Source: Bacteroidales bacterium
GTDB lineage: Bacteria > Bacteroidota > Bacteroidia > Bacteroidales > WCHB1-69
Reading direction: 5' to 3'
DNA: 64,000 nucleotides
Assembly: GCA_016290295.1 (NCBI GenBank)
Contig: JAEETJ010000003.1
Location: forward strand, 1 to 64,000
Shown in pieces: positions 54,280-63,158 of this stretch (position 1 is its first letter; each line of letters starts with the position of its first letter). The translations under genes and the position numbers were made by a program. Below the pieces are notes generated by a model. The model saw only the letters and a list, made by a program, of their open reading frames with translations, was not told the DNA's origin and did not search any database.

Positions 54280-55167
54280 ATGGCTGATTGGAAATTAAAG
54301 GCAAAACAAACGACACTGGCTATGGTCAGGCTTCTTTTTGGGGTGAAAGCCAAAGAGAAATGTGTTTATTACAATCATATCAGAAAGTGGCCGAATCTCG
54401 AGGACCCAAAAACTTGGGGTGAGAAATTGCTTTGGCTGAACCATCATTGGCAGCCTGAAATCAAAAGTATCTGCGCCGACAAGTATGGTGTGCGTGAGTA
54501 TATCAAGCAACAGGGTTTGGAGGATATTCTTATACCGCTGTTGGGCGTTTGGGATGATGCGCAAAAGATTGATTTTGAAACGCTTCCGAATAAGTTTGTG
54601 CTCAAGTGCAATCATGGTTGCGCCATGAATATTTTGGTGACAGATAAGGAAAAACTGAATAAACAAGAGGCTGTGAATCAGCTGAATGAATGGCTAAAAG
54701 TGGATTTGGGCAAGATTTCGGGCGAATATCATTACTCGAAAATAAAACCCCGTGTTATCGCGGAAGCCTTTTTGCCTGTGGAAAAAGAAACCGATGTGGT
54801 GGATTTCAAAATCCATTGTTTCAACGGTCAGCCTAAGTTTATCGGGGTGTGTTATGACCGAGATCCGATAACACATGCTTCGAAAGGACTGATATATTCT
54901 CCGCAGTGGGAGAGAATGATGATATTGCAAGGGGATGACCCCACATGTTCTTACCCGAAGCCCGAACGCTTGGAGGACATGTTGGAGATGGCCCGGAAGT
55001 TGTCTGCGGATTTCCCTTATGTCAGGGTGGATTTGTATGCTATTCAGGACCAGATTTTCTTTGGGGAACTCACGTTCAGTCCTGATGGTAACATCCCGGA
55101 AAGGGAATATACAAAAGAAGCTTCAGAACTCATCGGCAAATGGCTCGATTTATCAAAAGTAAAATAG
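54280..55167 (+). CDS. TupA-like ATP-grasp protein
   Basis: A 295-residue protein of the TupA_ATPgrasp family (PF14305): KCVYYNHIRKWPNLEDPKTWGEKL at the start, ICADKYGVREYI, NKFVLKCNHGC, VVDFKIHCFNGQPKFIGV and YVRVDLYAIQDQIFFGELTFSPDG. The namesake is linked to teichuronopeptide synthesis in an alkaliphilic Bacillus, where amino acids are joined to a glucuronic-acid polymer. An amide-forming ligase role is therefore plausible. It lies next to the opine dehydrogenase and after ugd, which would provide amine and carboxylate partners. Confidence 0.85.
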   Translation: MADWKLKAKQTTLAMVRLLFGVKAKEKCVYYNHIRKWPNLEDPKTWGEKLLWLNHHWQPEIKSICADKYGVREYIKQQGLEDILIPLLGVWDDAQKIDFETLPNKFVLKCNHGCAMNILVTDKEKLNKQEAVNQLNEWLKVDLGKISGEYHYSKIKPRVIAEAFLPVEKETDVVDFKIHCFNGQPKFIGVCYDRDPITHASKGLIYSPQWERMMILQGDDPTCSYPKPERLEDMLEMARKLSADFPYVRVDLYAIQDQIFFGELTFSPDGNIPEREYTKEASELIGKWLDLSKVK

Positions 55168-55191
55168 TAAAATACAATAAATTAGTTGTTT

Positions 55192-56397
55192 ATGAAAAAA
55201 CAATTGGTAGTTTGTGGGGGTGGTAGCAGTGCACATACCTTGATACCCATGTTGGCGGATTCTGTTTTCGAGGTTTCCATTTTTACCTCAAGACCCGACA
55301 AATGGGCTTCATCTGTTGAATTGGAATATCATGATCCGTCGGGGAAGGTGCTGGGACAGTTCTCGGGACCATTGAAAAAGGCTTCGGCAAATCCGGCTGA
55401 GCTTATCCCCCAAGCGGATTATATCGTTTTCTGTATGCCTGTGCATCAATACAGGGCTTGTCTGCACCAAATCGCCCCGTTCATCGACAAGGAAAAGAAG
55501 GTGTTTGTGGGAACTATGTTTGGACAAGCGGGATTTAACTGGATGGTGGATGAGGTGAAAAATATGTTCGAACTCAAGCATGTGGTTAGTTTCGCTTTCG
55601 GTCTGCTGCCATGGATATGCCGTATCATAGAATATGGCCACAAAGGCGTCACTTACGGTCCTAAGGCATGTAATTATGCGGCTTGTTATCCGAAGACAGA
55701 ATTCCAACAGCTTGATGATGAGTTTTTTAACCAGATTTGTTATCGCTGGTTTGGCAAAGGGAAAACCGAACAAAGCGACAATTTCTTGTCCTTGACTTTG
55801 TCAGTGGATAACCAGATAATCCATACTTCAAGATGTTTCGGTTTGTATCAGGTGTATGGTCAAACATGGCAGAAAAAAGAGGATGTGCCCATGTTCTATA
55901 GGGATTACGACGATGTTTCTGCTAAATTGTTGGCGGACCTCGATGCGGATTATTCAAAAATCAGAGAGAAAATAAAAGCAATGTATCCGACAAAGAATTT
56001 CAAACACATGTTGGATTATCTGGCTTTGGAGCGTTTCTCATACCAGTCGCATAACACGGATGTGAAAGAGTCGTTTGTGACCTCGCAAACCTTGGTATCC
56101 ATTGCCACCCCAGTGGTTCAGAATACGCAGGGCTTATGGGAAATTGACCGGCATCACCGTTTCTTCCTCGATGACATTTATTACGGAAACTGTATCGCCA
56201 AATGGATGGCGGAGCAGTTGTCAATAGAGGTGCCTACCATTGATGCGATTCTGCAGTGGGCACAGTCGGTCCGTCATGAGGAAATTATTGATGATGAGAA
56301 TCATCTGAAATTGGATAGCCCTGATTTGTCGGCTCCGTTGAAATCGGGCATTCCTTGTTATTACGGTTACAAAACCATAGATGATATAGTTGACTAA
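55192..56397 (+). CDS. NAD/NADP octopine/nopaline dehydrogenase-family protein
   Basis: A 401-residue opine dehydrogenase (PF02317-type). N-terminal nucleotide-binding motif VVCGGGSSAHTLIPML, VFCMPVHQY in the Rossmann part, and the helical C-terminal domain with the LTLSVDNQIIHTSR segment carrying the conserved substrate His. The family reductively condenses an amino acid's amino group with a 2-oxo acid. In a capsule locus the product (an N-carboxyalkyl amino acid) could decorate the glycan. I chose the ATG at 55192 (MKKQLVV); the ATG at 55186 is two codons earlier. Confidence 0.85.
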   Translation: MKKQLVVCGGGSSAHTLIPMLADSVFEVSIFTSRPDKWASSVELEYHDPSGKVLGQFSGPLKKASANPAELIPQADYIVFCMPVHQYRACLHQIAPFIDKEKKVFVGTMFGQAGFNWMVDEVKNMFELKHVVSFAFGLLPWICRIIEYGHKGVTYGPKACNYAACYPKTEFQQLDDEFFNQICYRWFGKGKTEQSDNFLSLTLSVDNQIIHTSRCFGLYQVYGQTWQKKEDVPMFYRDYDDVSAKLLADLDADYSKIREKIKAMYPTKNFKHMLDYLALERFSYQSHNTDVKESFVTSQTLVSIATPVVQNTQGLWEIDRHHRFFLDDIYYGNCIAKWMAEQLSIEVPTIDAILQWAQSVRHEEIIDDENHLKLDSPDLSAPLKSGIPCYYGYKTIDDIVD

Positions 56398-56405
56398 TAA
56401 AGTAG

Positions 56406-56425
56406 AGACGTTTTAGGAAACGTCT
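56406..56425 (+). repeat. Hairpin between opine dehydrogenase and wzx
   Basis: AGACGTTT and AAACGTCT form an 8-bp perfect stem with loop tagg, followed by only two or three T. Similar gtagaga...cgtctct words occur at 48184-48213. It may be a dispersed small repeat rather than a terminator. Confidence 0.5.
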
Positions 56426-56442
56426 TTGTAAAATTATAGATT

Positions 56443-57972
56443 ATGCAAGCGGCCAATAGGGTTGTAGTCAATACCGTCATTCAATACACTCGTTTAGTGG
56501 TGAATGCGCTAATCGGTCTGGTTTCAGTCAGACTGATTTTGGGGGCATTGGGTGAGGATGATTATGGCTTGTACGATGTGGTCGCCGGTGTGATTGGCCT
56601 TTTAGGCTTTGTCAGCTCCTCGTTGGGCATGACATCCACCCGCTTTTTGTCCATCAGTTTAGGAAAAAATGATGACGAAGGGACTCGAAAGGCATTCAAT
56701 TCCTGTTTTTGGACACATGTTTTCATGGCTGCTGGTTTGGTGTTGCTGTTGGAAATTGTATTCCTCTTTGTTTTTGACGGTTATCTGAACATAGCCCCCG
56801 ACAGGGTGCATACTGCCAAGTGGATTTACCAGTGCATGTTGGTGTCTCTGTTTCTGAGCATTACGGTTACACCGTTTATCTCCATACAGATTTCGCATGA
56901 GAATTTTACTTATGTGTCGCTGGTGTATATTCTGGATGCATTGTGTAAATTGGGAATAGCCATCGTTATTACCCAGTATAATCAGGATAAGCTCTTGTTG
57001 TACGGAATATTGATGATGCTGATCACCTTGCTGAATGTGTTGTGTTTTGTGGTCTATTCTCTTATCCATTACCGCCATCAAATCAGAATTAAGTTTGATT
57101 CATTTTCGGACTTGAAAGGTGTGTCGGGGTTTGCGGGTTGGACGATGTTGGACTCCTTGGGAGCCACTTTGTCAAGGCAGGGTTATTCGGTGCTGCTGAA
57201 CCGTTTCTTCGGAACATCGGTGAATGCGGTGTTTGCGCTGGCCCGACAGGTCGAAACTCCTGTGTATGTCATTTCTTCATCGATTATCGAAAGTATGAAA
57301 CCGCAGATTATGAAGAGCTATGGCATGGGAGATGCGAAAAAGATGATGCGCTTGTCGTTGACCGCCGGCAAATTCGGTTTCGCCATGATGTCGCTGCTGA
57401 CAGTGCCTTTGCTGATTATGATGCCGGAGGTGCTGGACCTGTGGTTGGTAGAGTATCCAGAGGGTACGGTATTGTTCTCTCGCCTGCTGCTGATTGCCTG
57501 CATGGCCAACCAGCTGACTATGGGCTTGTTCTATGCCAATCAGGCTATTGGGGACATTAAATGGTTCTCGATTGTTGTTTCGACACTACGTATGCTGTCT
57601 TTGCCGATATCATGGATTTTCCTGAAGTTAGGTTATCCGGCCTACGTGGCTATTGTGGTCTTTGTGGTGTGTGAGTCCTTGGGTGCTTTCAGCCGAGTTA
57701 TTATTCTGTCGAAGTTGAGTGATGAGCTGAATGTGATGGATTTCCTGAAGTCCATCCTCTTGCGGGTTTTGCCCCCGTTCTTGTTGGGCTTGGGTATTTG
57801 CTGGGTCTTATATCGTTATGTAAATTCGTTGTGGGGACTGCTGTTAGTGGCGGTGGTCACCGTGACAGTATATGCCTTGGCTATGTTCTTCTTCGGCTTG
57901 GATGAGGAAGAAAGGAAAGCCCTTAAAAATGTTGCCATTTCATTCTTCGAGAAATTTAAGAGAAGAGCATAA
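56443..57972 (+). CDS. Wzx-type polysaccharide flippase
   Basis: A 509-residue MOP/MATE-superfamily transporter with about 12-14 TM helices. The N-terminus (RVVVNTVIQYTRLVVNALIGLVSVRLILGALGEDDYGLYDVV) is typical of Bacteroidetes lipopolysaccharide flippases. It should move the undecaprenyl-linked repeat unit to the periplasmic face for Wzy. 18 bases before the glycosyltransferase gene. Confidence 0.9.
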   Translation: MQAANRVVVNTVIQYTRLVVNALIGLVSVRLILGALGEDDYGLYDVVAGVIGLLGFVSSSLGMTSTRFLSISLGKNDDEGTRKAFNSCFWTHVFMAAGLVLLLEIVFLFVFDGYLNIAPDRVHTAKWIYQCMLVSLFLSITVTPFISIQISHENFTYVSLVYILDALCKLGIAIVITQYNQDKLLLYGILMMLITLLNVLCFVVYSLIHYRHQIRIKFDSFSDLKGVSGFAGWTMLDSLGATLSRQGYSVLLNRFFGTSVNAVFALARQVETPVYVISSSIIESMKPQIMKSYGMGDAKKMMRLSLTAGKFGFAMMSLLTVPLLIMMPEVLDLWLVEYPEGTVLFSRLLLIACMANQLTMGLFYANQAIGDIKWFSIVVSTLRMLSLPISWIFLKLGYPAYVAIVVFVVCESLGAFSRVIILSKLSDELNVMDFLKSILLRVLPPFLLGLGICWVLYRYVNSLWGLLLVAVVTVTVYALAMFFFGLDEEERKALKNVAISFFEKFKRRA

Positions 57973-57990
57973 ACAGAGTTATCGCCATCT

Positions 57991-59187
57991 ATGAAAAATA
58001 TCTTGCTGCTTACGAATATCTATCCGATGAATGATCCATCGTATGATGGCACACCGGTGTGTCACTTTTTTACCCGCGAATGGGTGAAAAGTGGCTATAA
58101 TGTAAGGGTGGTGCATTTTATGTCACTCTTCCCACGGCCTTATTACTGGGCGGGCAGGATGTTTGGAGATGTGATAGCTGCAAAAACAGGCTGTGTAACT
58201 TATTCTTATCCTTCACGTCATGCCCAGAAATATGAAGTGGAAGGGGTTCCAGTGTTTTATGTGCCGATTGTAAAGTATATTCCGCATCGCAATTTTGTTT
58301 TTCGTCGTATTCAGGCTGCTTTTGACCATGTGTGTCAAGAACTCGAGAAAGAAGGCTTTGTACCGGATGTGGTGACAGCACACTTTCCGATGCCACAGTT
58401 AGAAATGTTATACTTGTTCAAACAGAAATTTCCGTCTGTGAAAACTTGTCTGGTGCTGCATGGCGATGGTTCGCAAATACCGGGTATATACAAGGAAAAA
58501 TACCCGCAGTATATGGATGCTGTTGAGGTCTGGGGCTTCCGCTCTATGGCTTTCAAACAGCAGTTTGAGGCACTTTATGGGGCCAAACCGAAGGAGTTTT
58601 TGTGCTATTCGGGTATTCCTGAGCGTTTTTTGCAGCACGAAGAGAAGTCGTTTGCCCAAGGAGTGAGGAAATTTGTTTTTGTGGGCAGTCTGTTCAAGCT
58701 GAAAAATGTGGATGTCACGCTAAAAGCATTGCATCAGACCTTCCCAGAAGGAAATTTCGAGTTCCATGTGGTAGGGAGTGGGGCAGAGGAAGCTTCCCTG
58801 CGTTCTTTGACGGAAGAGTTGGGCTTGCAGTCTCAAGTGATTTTCCATGGTCAGGTGAAACGTGAAGAGGCTCAGCAAATCATGAATGATGCCGACTGCT
58901 TTGTTATGGTGAGTTCGCGTGAGGCCTTCGGCTTGGTGTATGTCGAAGCTATGGCAAAGGGCTGCATCACAGTGGCCACCAAAGGCCAGGGTATCGACGG
59001 TGTGATTGTGGATGGCGAGAATGGCTTCCTTTGTGAAGATAATGTGGAAAAATTGGCTGAAAAGTTGAAATACATTCGGAGCTTGGATTCTGGACAGTTG
59101 CAGGTGATTTCACGTAAAGCTGTGGATACAGCCTGCGAATTGACCGATGCCAAGGTCGCCGAACATTACTTGAATTCTATTAAATAA
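57991..59187 (+). CDS. GT4 family glycosyltransferase
   Basis: A 398-residue GT-B glycosyltransferase. N-terminal MKNILLLTNIYPMNDPSYDGTPVCHFF; C-terminal GT1/GT4 domain with FVFVGSLFKLKNVDVTLKAL, VVGSGAEEASL and the retaining-type E-x7-E motif in SSREAFGLVYVEAMAKG, where the donor nucleotide-sugar binds. Donor and acceptor sugars are unknown. Five bases before the first cupin gene. Confidence 0.92.
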   Translation: MKNILLLTNIYPMNDPSYDGTPVCHFFTREWVKSGYNVRVVHFMSLFPRPYYWAGRMFGDVIAAKTGCVTYSYPSRHAQKYEVEGVPVFYVPIVKYIPHRNFVFRRIQAAFDHVCQELEKEGFVPDVVTAHFPMPQLEMLYLFKQKFPSVKTCLVLHGDGSQIPGIYKEKYPQYMDAVEVWGFRSMAFKQQFEALYGAKPKEFLCYSGIPERFLQHEEKSFAQGVRKFVFVGSLFKLKNVDVTLKALHQTFPEGNFEFHVVGSGAEEASLRSLTEELGLQSQVIFHGQVKREEAQQIMNDADCFVMVSSREAFGLVYVEAMAKGCITVATKGQGIDGVIVDGENGFLCEDNVEKLAEKLKYIRSLDSGQLQVISRKAVDTACELTDAKVAEHYLNSIK

Positions 59188-59192
59188 GCATA

Positions 59193-59612
59193 ATGACGAC
59201 AATCAATGATGTTAAAATAATTGACCTCCCCAAGATTTTGGATGAGAGGGGCAATCTGTCTTTTGCCGAGCAGTCCAAGCATGTGCCATTTGAAATCAAA
59301 AGGACATACTGGCTGTATGATGTGCCGGGCGGAGAGTGTCGTGGAGGACATGCCTACCGCGAAAACCAAGAGTTTATCATTGCCCTGTCAGGCAGTTTCG
59401 ATGTGGTGATTGATGATGGAACGGAAAAGCGTTCTTTCACTTTGAACCGCTCCTACTATGGTTTGTATGTGCCCCAAGGTCTGTGGCGTGAGATGGAGAA
59501 CTTTTCAACCAACTCCCTGGCATTGGAGTTCGCTTCCATCCATTTTGATGATAATGATTATATCTTTGATTATGAGGAATTTGTAAAACTGAAGAAAGAT
59601 GGCAGATTATAG
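59193..59612 (+). CDS. WxcM/FdtA-like sugar 3,4-ketoisomerase, paralogue 1
   Basis: A 139-residue cupin of the WxcM-like family (PF05523): DERGNLSFAEQSKHVPFEIKRTYWLYDVPGG, then RGGHAYRENQEFI, DDGTEKRSFTLNR and YGLYVPQGLWREMENF. FdtA/QdtA enzymes isomerise dTDP-4-keto-6-deoxyglucose to the 3-keto sugar using His residues of a HAH motif. In this copy the second His is Tyr (HAY), so activity or stereochemistry may differ. It overlaps the next, canonical copy by 14 bases. Confidence 0.87.
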   Translation: MTTINDVKIIDLPKILDERGNLSFAEQSKHVPFEIKRTYWLYDVPGGECRGGHAYRENQEFIIALSGSFDVVIDDGTEKRSFTLNRSYYGLYVPQGLWREMENFSTNSLALEFASIHFDDNDYIFDYEEFVKLKKDGRL

Positions 59613-60036
59613 CGTTTATGATTGTTCTATCATAGAACTTGACAAGCATCACAGCGAGCGAAAAGGCAATTTGTCAGTGGTTGAAAATGGTATTACCTTG
59701 CCGTTTGATGTGAAACGTGTGTATTACGTGTATGATGTTCCAGGTGGTGAGTCTCGCGGCTCTCATGCACATAAAACGCTGAGCCAGCTGATAGTGGCTG
59801 CCTCGGGCTCGTTCAGCGTGACGCTGGATGACGGTAAGGTTAGACGTACTTTCTTCCTGAATCGTCCCTATCAGGGTTTGCTCGTGCACCCTGGCTTATG
59901 GCGAGATTTGGAGGACTTCTCTTCCGGCGCTGTTTGCATGGTGCTGGCTTCGGATGTATATCAGGAAGAAGATTATATCCGTGATTATCAGGAGTTTTTG
60001 AAATTCAGAGGTGTAGAAAAAAGTAACAATGAATAA
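59599..60036 (+). CDS. WxcM/FdtA-like sugar 3,4-ketoisomerase, paralogue 2
   Basis: A 145-residue cupin with the complete motif RGSHAHKTLSQLI, plus VYYVYDVPGGESRG, DDGKVRRTFFLNRPYQGLLVHPGLWRDLEDF and MVLASDVYQEEDYIRDY. It is the better candidate for the real 3,4-ketoisomerase giving a dTDP-3-keto sugar for the DegT aminotransferase (Fuc3N or Qui3N type). The gene starts inside the end of paralogue 1 and overlaps the acyltransferase by eight bases, so the three are translationally coupled. Confidence 0.9.
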   Translation: MADYSVYDCSIIELDKHHSERKGNLSVVENGITLPFDVKRVYYVYDVPGGESRGSHAHKTLSQLIVAASGSFSVTLDDGKVRRTFFLNRPYQGLLVHPGLWRDLEDFSSGAVCMVLASDVYQEEDYIRDYQEFLKFRGVEKSNNE

Positions 60037-60709
60037 AATAGACAAGACAGCTATCATTGGTGAGCATGTGCAAATGGGGGATAATAATATTATCCTTCCC
60101 TATACTGTCATATACGATGGTGTTCGCATTGGCGATAATAACGTGATCGGCTCCCATGCCGTCATCGGTTGTGCCCCGACAGACACCAAGAAAACTATAC
60201 CTCAAGTGGAGGATGTTTGTGTCTTTATCGGCAACAACAATGTAATCCGTGAGTTTTGTATTGTCGAACGTCCCTGCTATGAGCAAAAGTCTGTGATTCA
60301 GAATGATGTGTTCCTGATGCAGGGGGCTCATTTATCGCACGACAATATCCTGCAGGACCATGTGGTGATTACCAACCAGTGTGTGGTGGGGGGTATTGCC
60401 AAGATTCTGGAAGGCGCGGATTTGGGTATGGGTTGCACCATCAACCAATATACGGTGGTGGGACAGTACTCCATTGTGGCTACAGGGGCACCTTGTATGA
60501 AAAATGTCAAGCCTTTCAGCCGTTATATTCCAAACAAACCCTTGTCAGTCAACCGATACGCCTTGGAAAAATATGGCTTTATGAATGAGTTGGAGGAAAT
60601 TACTGCATACGTGATGGATGATGTGATGCCAGTGACTGAAAGAATCAAGAATATGGTGTTGGAATTTGACCGTTGGGTAGCTAAATACGGACACGAAACC
60701 TACAAGTAA
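60029..60709 (+). CDS. LpxA-like hexapeptide acyltransferase
   Basis: A 226-residue left-handed beta-helix acyltransferase. Hexapeptide turns begin KTAIIGEHVQMGDNNIILPYTVIYDGVRIGDNNVIGSHAVIG. The block GNNNVIREFCIVERP and MQGAHLSHDNILQDHVVITN parallel LpxA, including the His of the catalytic region. Given its place between the 3,4-ketoisomerases and the aminotransferase, I infer N-acylation of the 3-amino sugar rather than lipid A synthesis, replacing the usual FdtC/WxcM acetyltransferase. Lacks the full C-terminal helical domain length of LpxA. Confidence 0.82.
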   Translation: MNKIDKTAIIGEHVQMGDNNIILPYTVIYDGVRIGDNNVIGSHAVIGCAPTDTKKTIPQVEDVCVFIGNNNVIREFCIVERPCYEQKSVIQNDVFLMQGAHLSHDNILQDHVVITNQCVVGGIAKILEGADLGMGCTINQYTVVGQYSIVATGAPCMKNVKPFSRYIPNKPLSVNRYALEKYGFMNELEEITAYVMDDVMPVTERIKNMVLEFDRWVAKYGHETYK

Positions 60710-60787
60710 ACTTCACACAAAATACTCGTATAACAAATAGACGAATTAGTAGGGATGCGATTTGTCGCGTTCGAAAAAATAGAGGAA

Positions 60788-61900
60788 ATGATACCTTTTC
60801 TTTCATTAAAAAATGTTACCGCTTTGCATGGAGCCGAAATCCAAGAGGCTGTCCGCCGTGTGACGGAGAGTGGCTGGTATTTGCAAGGCACTGAGAACAA
60901 GAATTTTGAACAGCATTATGCCCAATATATCGGCACGGATTATTGCGTAGGCTGCGCCAACGGCCTCGATGCGCTGATATGGATTTTCAGAGCTTATATT
61001 GAGCTGGGCGTGATGCAGCCTGGCGATGAGGTCATTGTGCCTGCTAATACCTATATTGCTACTATTTTAGCTATTACGGAAAACGGTTTGACCCCGGTGT
61101 TGGTGGAACCCAAACTGAATACGCTTGAAATTGATGATAGCCTGATAGAAGCGAAAATTACAGAGAAAACCAAGGCTATTTGTATTGTGCATTTATATGG
61201 ACGTTTGGCCTATACTGAAAGAATTGCGGCTCTCTGTAAGAAATACCAGTTAAAGCTGATTGAGGACAATGCCCAGGCGCATGGCTGCCTTGCCGCTGAT
61301 GGTCGCAAAACCGGCTCTTTGGGCGATGCTGCTGGACATAGCTTTTATCCGGGCAAAAACCTTGGTGCTCTGGGTGATGGCGGTGCCGTAACGACCAGTG
61401 ACCAGCAATTGGCTGAAACGATACGCTCGTTGGCCAATTATGGCTCATCGGCCAAGTATGTGTTTCAGTATTGTGGCCGCAACAGCCGTCTTGATGAGAT
61501 ACAAGCTGCGGTACTGGATGTAAAACTGAAATATTTGGACGAAGATAATTTGCATCGGAAAAAGATAGCTCAATATTACATTGAAAATATTGATAACCAT
61601 TATATTACATTGCCTGATATCCTGCCTATGGAAAGCAATGTCTTCCATCTTTTCCCCATTTTGTGCAGTCATCGGGATGCATTGCACGACTACCTGGAAC
61701 GGAAAGGGGTAGGAACGTTGATCCACTATCCGATACCTCCGCACAAACAGGAGTGCTATCGGGCATGGAATCAGCTTAGTTTGCCAGTGACAGAGCAGAT
61801 TGCGACACAGGAGCTGAGCCTTCCTATCGGTCCTGCCATCAGCATTGAAGAGGTGGAAGCGGTAGTAAAGCTATTAAATTGCTTTCAGCCAGGTGTTTAG
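60788..61900 (+). CDS. DegT/DnrJ/EryC1 sugar aminotransferase
   Basis: A 370-residue PLP enzyme. It starts [12 protein letters not shown], and has the [15 protein letters not shown] and [15 protein letters not shown] blocks, EDNAQAHGC (the Asp pairing with the pyridine nitrogen), the PLP Lys in [15 protein letters not shown], and [14 protein letters not shown]. FdtB/QdtB-type enzymes convert dTDP-3-keto-6-deoxyhexose to the 3-amino sugar. I chose the ATG at 60788; the open frame starts 11 codons earlier at 60755, but family members begin at MIPFL. WbpE-type activity on a UDP-3-keto sugar made by WlbA is a less likely alternative. Confidence 0.9.
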   Translation: MIPFLSLKNVTALHGAEIQEAVRRVTESGWYLQGTENKNFEQHYAQYIGTDYCVGCANGLDALIWIFRAYIELGVMQPGDEVIVPANTYIATILAITENGLTPVLVEPKLNTLEIDDSLIEAKITEKTKAICIVHLYGRLAYTERIAALCKKYQLKLIEDNAQAHGCLAADGRKTGSLGDAAGHSFYPGKNLGALGDGGAVTTSDQQLAETIRSLANYGSSAKYVFQYCGRNSRLDEIQAAVLDVKLKYLDEDNLHRKKIAQYYIENIDNHYITLPDILPMESNVFHLFPILCSHRDALHDYLERKGVGTLIHYPIPPHKQECYRAWNQLSLPVTEQIATQELSLPIGPAISIEEVEAVVKLLNCFQPGV

Positions 61901-61924
61901 TATTATGTGATTCAAATTCAAGTG

Positions 61925-63157
61925 ATGAAAAAAATCTGGATTATCAACTACTATACGGGAACGCCTCAAACGGCTGCCAATCCACGCTATCTGCATTTTG
62001 CCAAGCGTTTTATGGAGGCGGGTTATGAGGTGACCACCTTCAATGCTTCCAATCGTGTGGGGTTGACAGCGGAGGATTTTAAGGGACGGCCATTCCTGAA
62101 AAAACAATACGGACCTTATACGTTTGTCCATGTGGATGTTCCAGACTATCAGGGTAATGGTATGAGAAGAATGTATTCCATTTGGTCCTTTGCCCGTAGC
62201 GTTTTCAAGATTCGCAAGCAGTTCGAAAAACCGGATATCATTCTGCATAATATTCATCCTCCTTTTGATTATCCTATTGTACGCTTGGCCAAAAAACTGA
62301 AAGCCAAATATATTACTGAGGCTTGGGACCTTTGGCCCGCTGATTTTGTGAATTTCGGTCTGGTGAAGGAGAGCAATCCAGCTATGAAAATCGCTTATCA
62401 GATTGAAAAACAGTACTATTATCATGCGGATGAACTTGTCTTCACTTTCGAAGGGGCTTTGGATTATCTGAAAAAGAAAGGTTGGACTACCGAAACTGGC
62501 GGCAAAATTGACCTGGCACATGTGCATTATGTCAATAATGGCATCGATTTGAAGCAATTTGATGCGGATAAGATGCGTTATCCCCGCGAGGATGCAGACA
62601 TCAATAACCAGGATTTATACAAGATTGTGTATTTAGGTGCCATCAATCGGGCCAATAAGGTGAAAACGCTGATAGAAGCAGCGTCTTTGCTGAAAGAAAA
62701 GCCCAATTATCGTTTTTTCTTGTATGGAGACGGGGCATATCGGGAGGAATTGGAAGCCTATGCCAAAGAAAAGGGGTTAGACAACATTGTTTTCAAGGAA
62801 AAGAGAGTCTCCTTTGCTGAGTGTGCTTGGATAGTGTCCCAGGCAACGGTCAATGTGATGAACTATGAACAAAATTTTGGCAAATACGGGGTTAGCTCGG
62901 GTAAATTGTTCTTGTATTTGGCGGCAGGTAAACCTATTGTCTGCAATATTGATATCGCCTACGATGATGTCATTACGGAAAACAATTTGGGTGTCGTTTA
63001 TAACATGAAGACTGCAGAGGAAATGGCAGAGGCTATTCGCCGCTTGGCAGAACAGCCCGAAGAAGAATATGAGGCGATGTGCAAGCGGGTGCGTCAGGTG
63101 GCGGAAAGATTTGATTATGAGAATCTTTCTGCGGAAGAATTAAAGATTATTGAGTAG
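61925..63157 (+). CDS. GT4 family glycosyltransferase (WbuB-like)
   Basis: A 410-residue GT-B enzyme beginning MKKIWIINYYTGTPQTAANPRYLHFAKRF, as in WbuB/WcaI-type transferases. EAWDLWPADFV lies in the acceptor domain; KIVYLGAINRANKVKTLIEA and GVSSGKLFLYLAAGKPIV in the donor domain. The ATG at 61925 is preferred over a GTG at 61907. Linkage formed is unknown. Its stop is one base before the initiating transferase's ATG. Confidence 0.9.
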   Translation: MKKIWIINYYTGTPQTAANPRYLHFAKRFMEAGYEVTTFNASNRVGLTAEDFKGRPFLKKQYGPYTFVHVDVPDYQGNGMRRMYSIWSFARSVFKIRKQFEKPDIILHNIHPPFDYPIVRLAKKLKAKYITEAWDLWPADFVNFGLVKESNPAMKIAYQIEKQYYYHADELVFTFEGALDYLKKKGWTTETGGKIDLAHVHYVNNGIDLKQFDADKMRYPREDADINNQDLYKIVYLGAINRANKVKTLIEAASLLKEKPNYRFFLYGDGAYREELEAYAKEKGLDNIVFKEKRVSFAECAWIVSQATVNVMNYEQNFGKYGVSSGKLFLYLAAGKPIVCNIDIAYDDVITENNLGVVYNMKTAEEMAEAIRRLAEQPEEEYEAMCKRVRQVAERFDYENLSAEELKIIE

Positions 63158-63158
63158 T

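Noticed and set aside
56406..56425. Terminator splitting the capsule operon before wzx
   Set aside because: The stem is good, but only two or three T follow it and the next gene continues the same pathway; similar small hairpin words occur elsewhere in the window.
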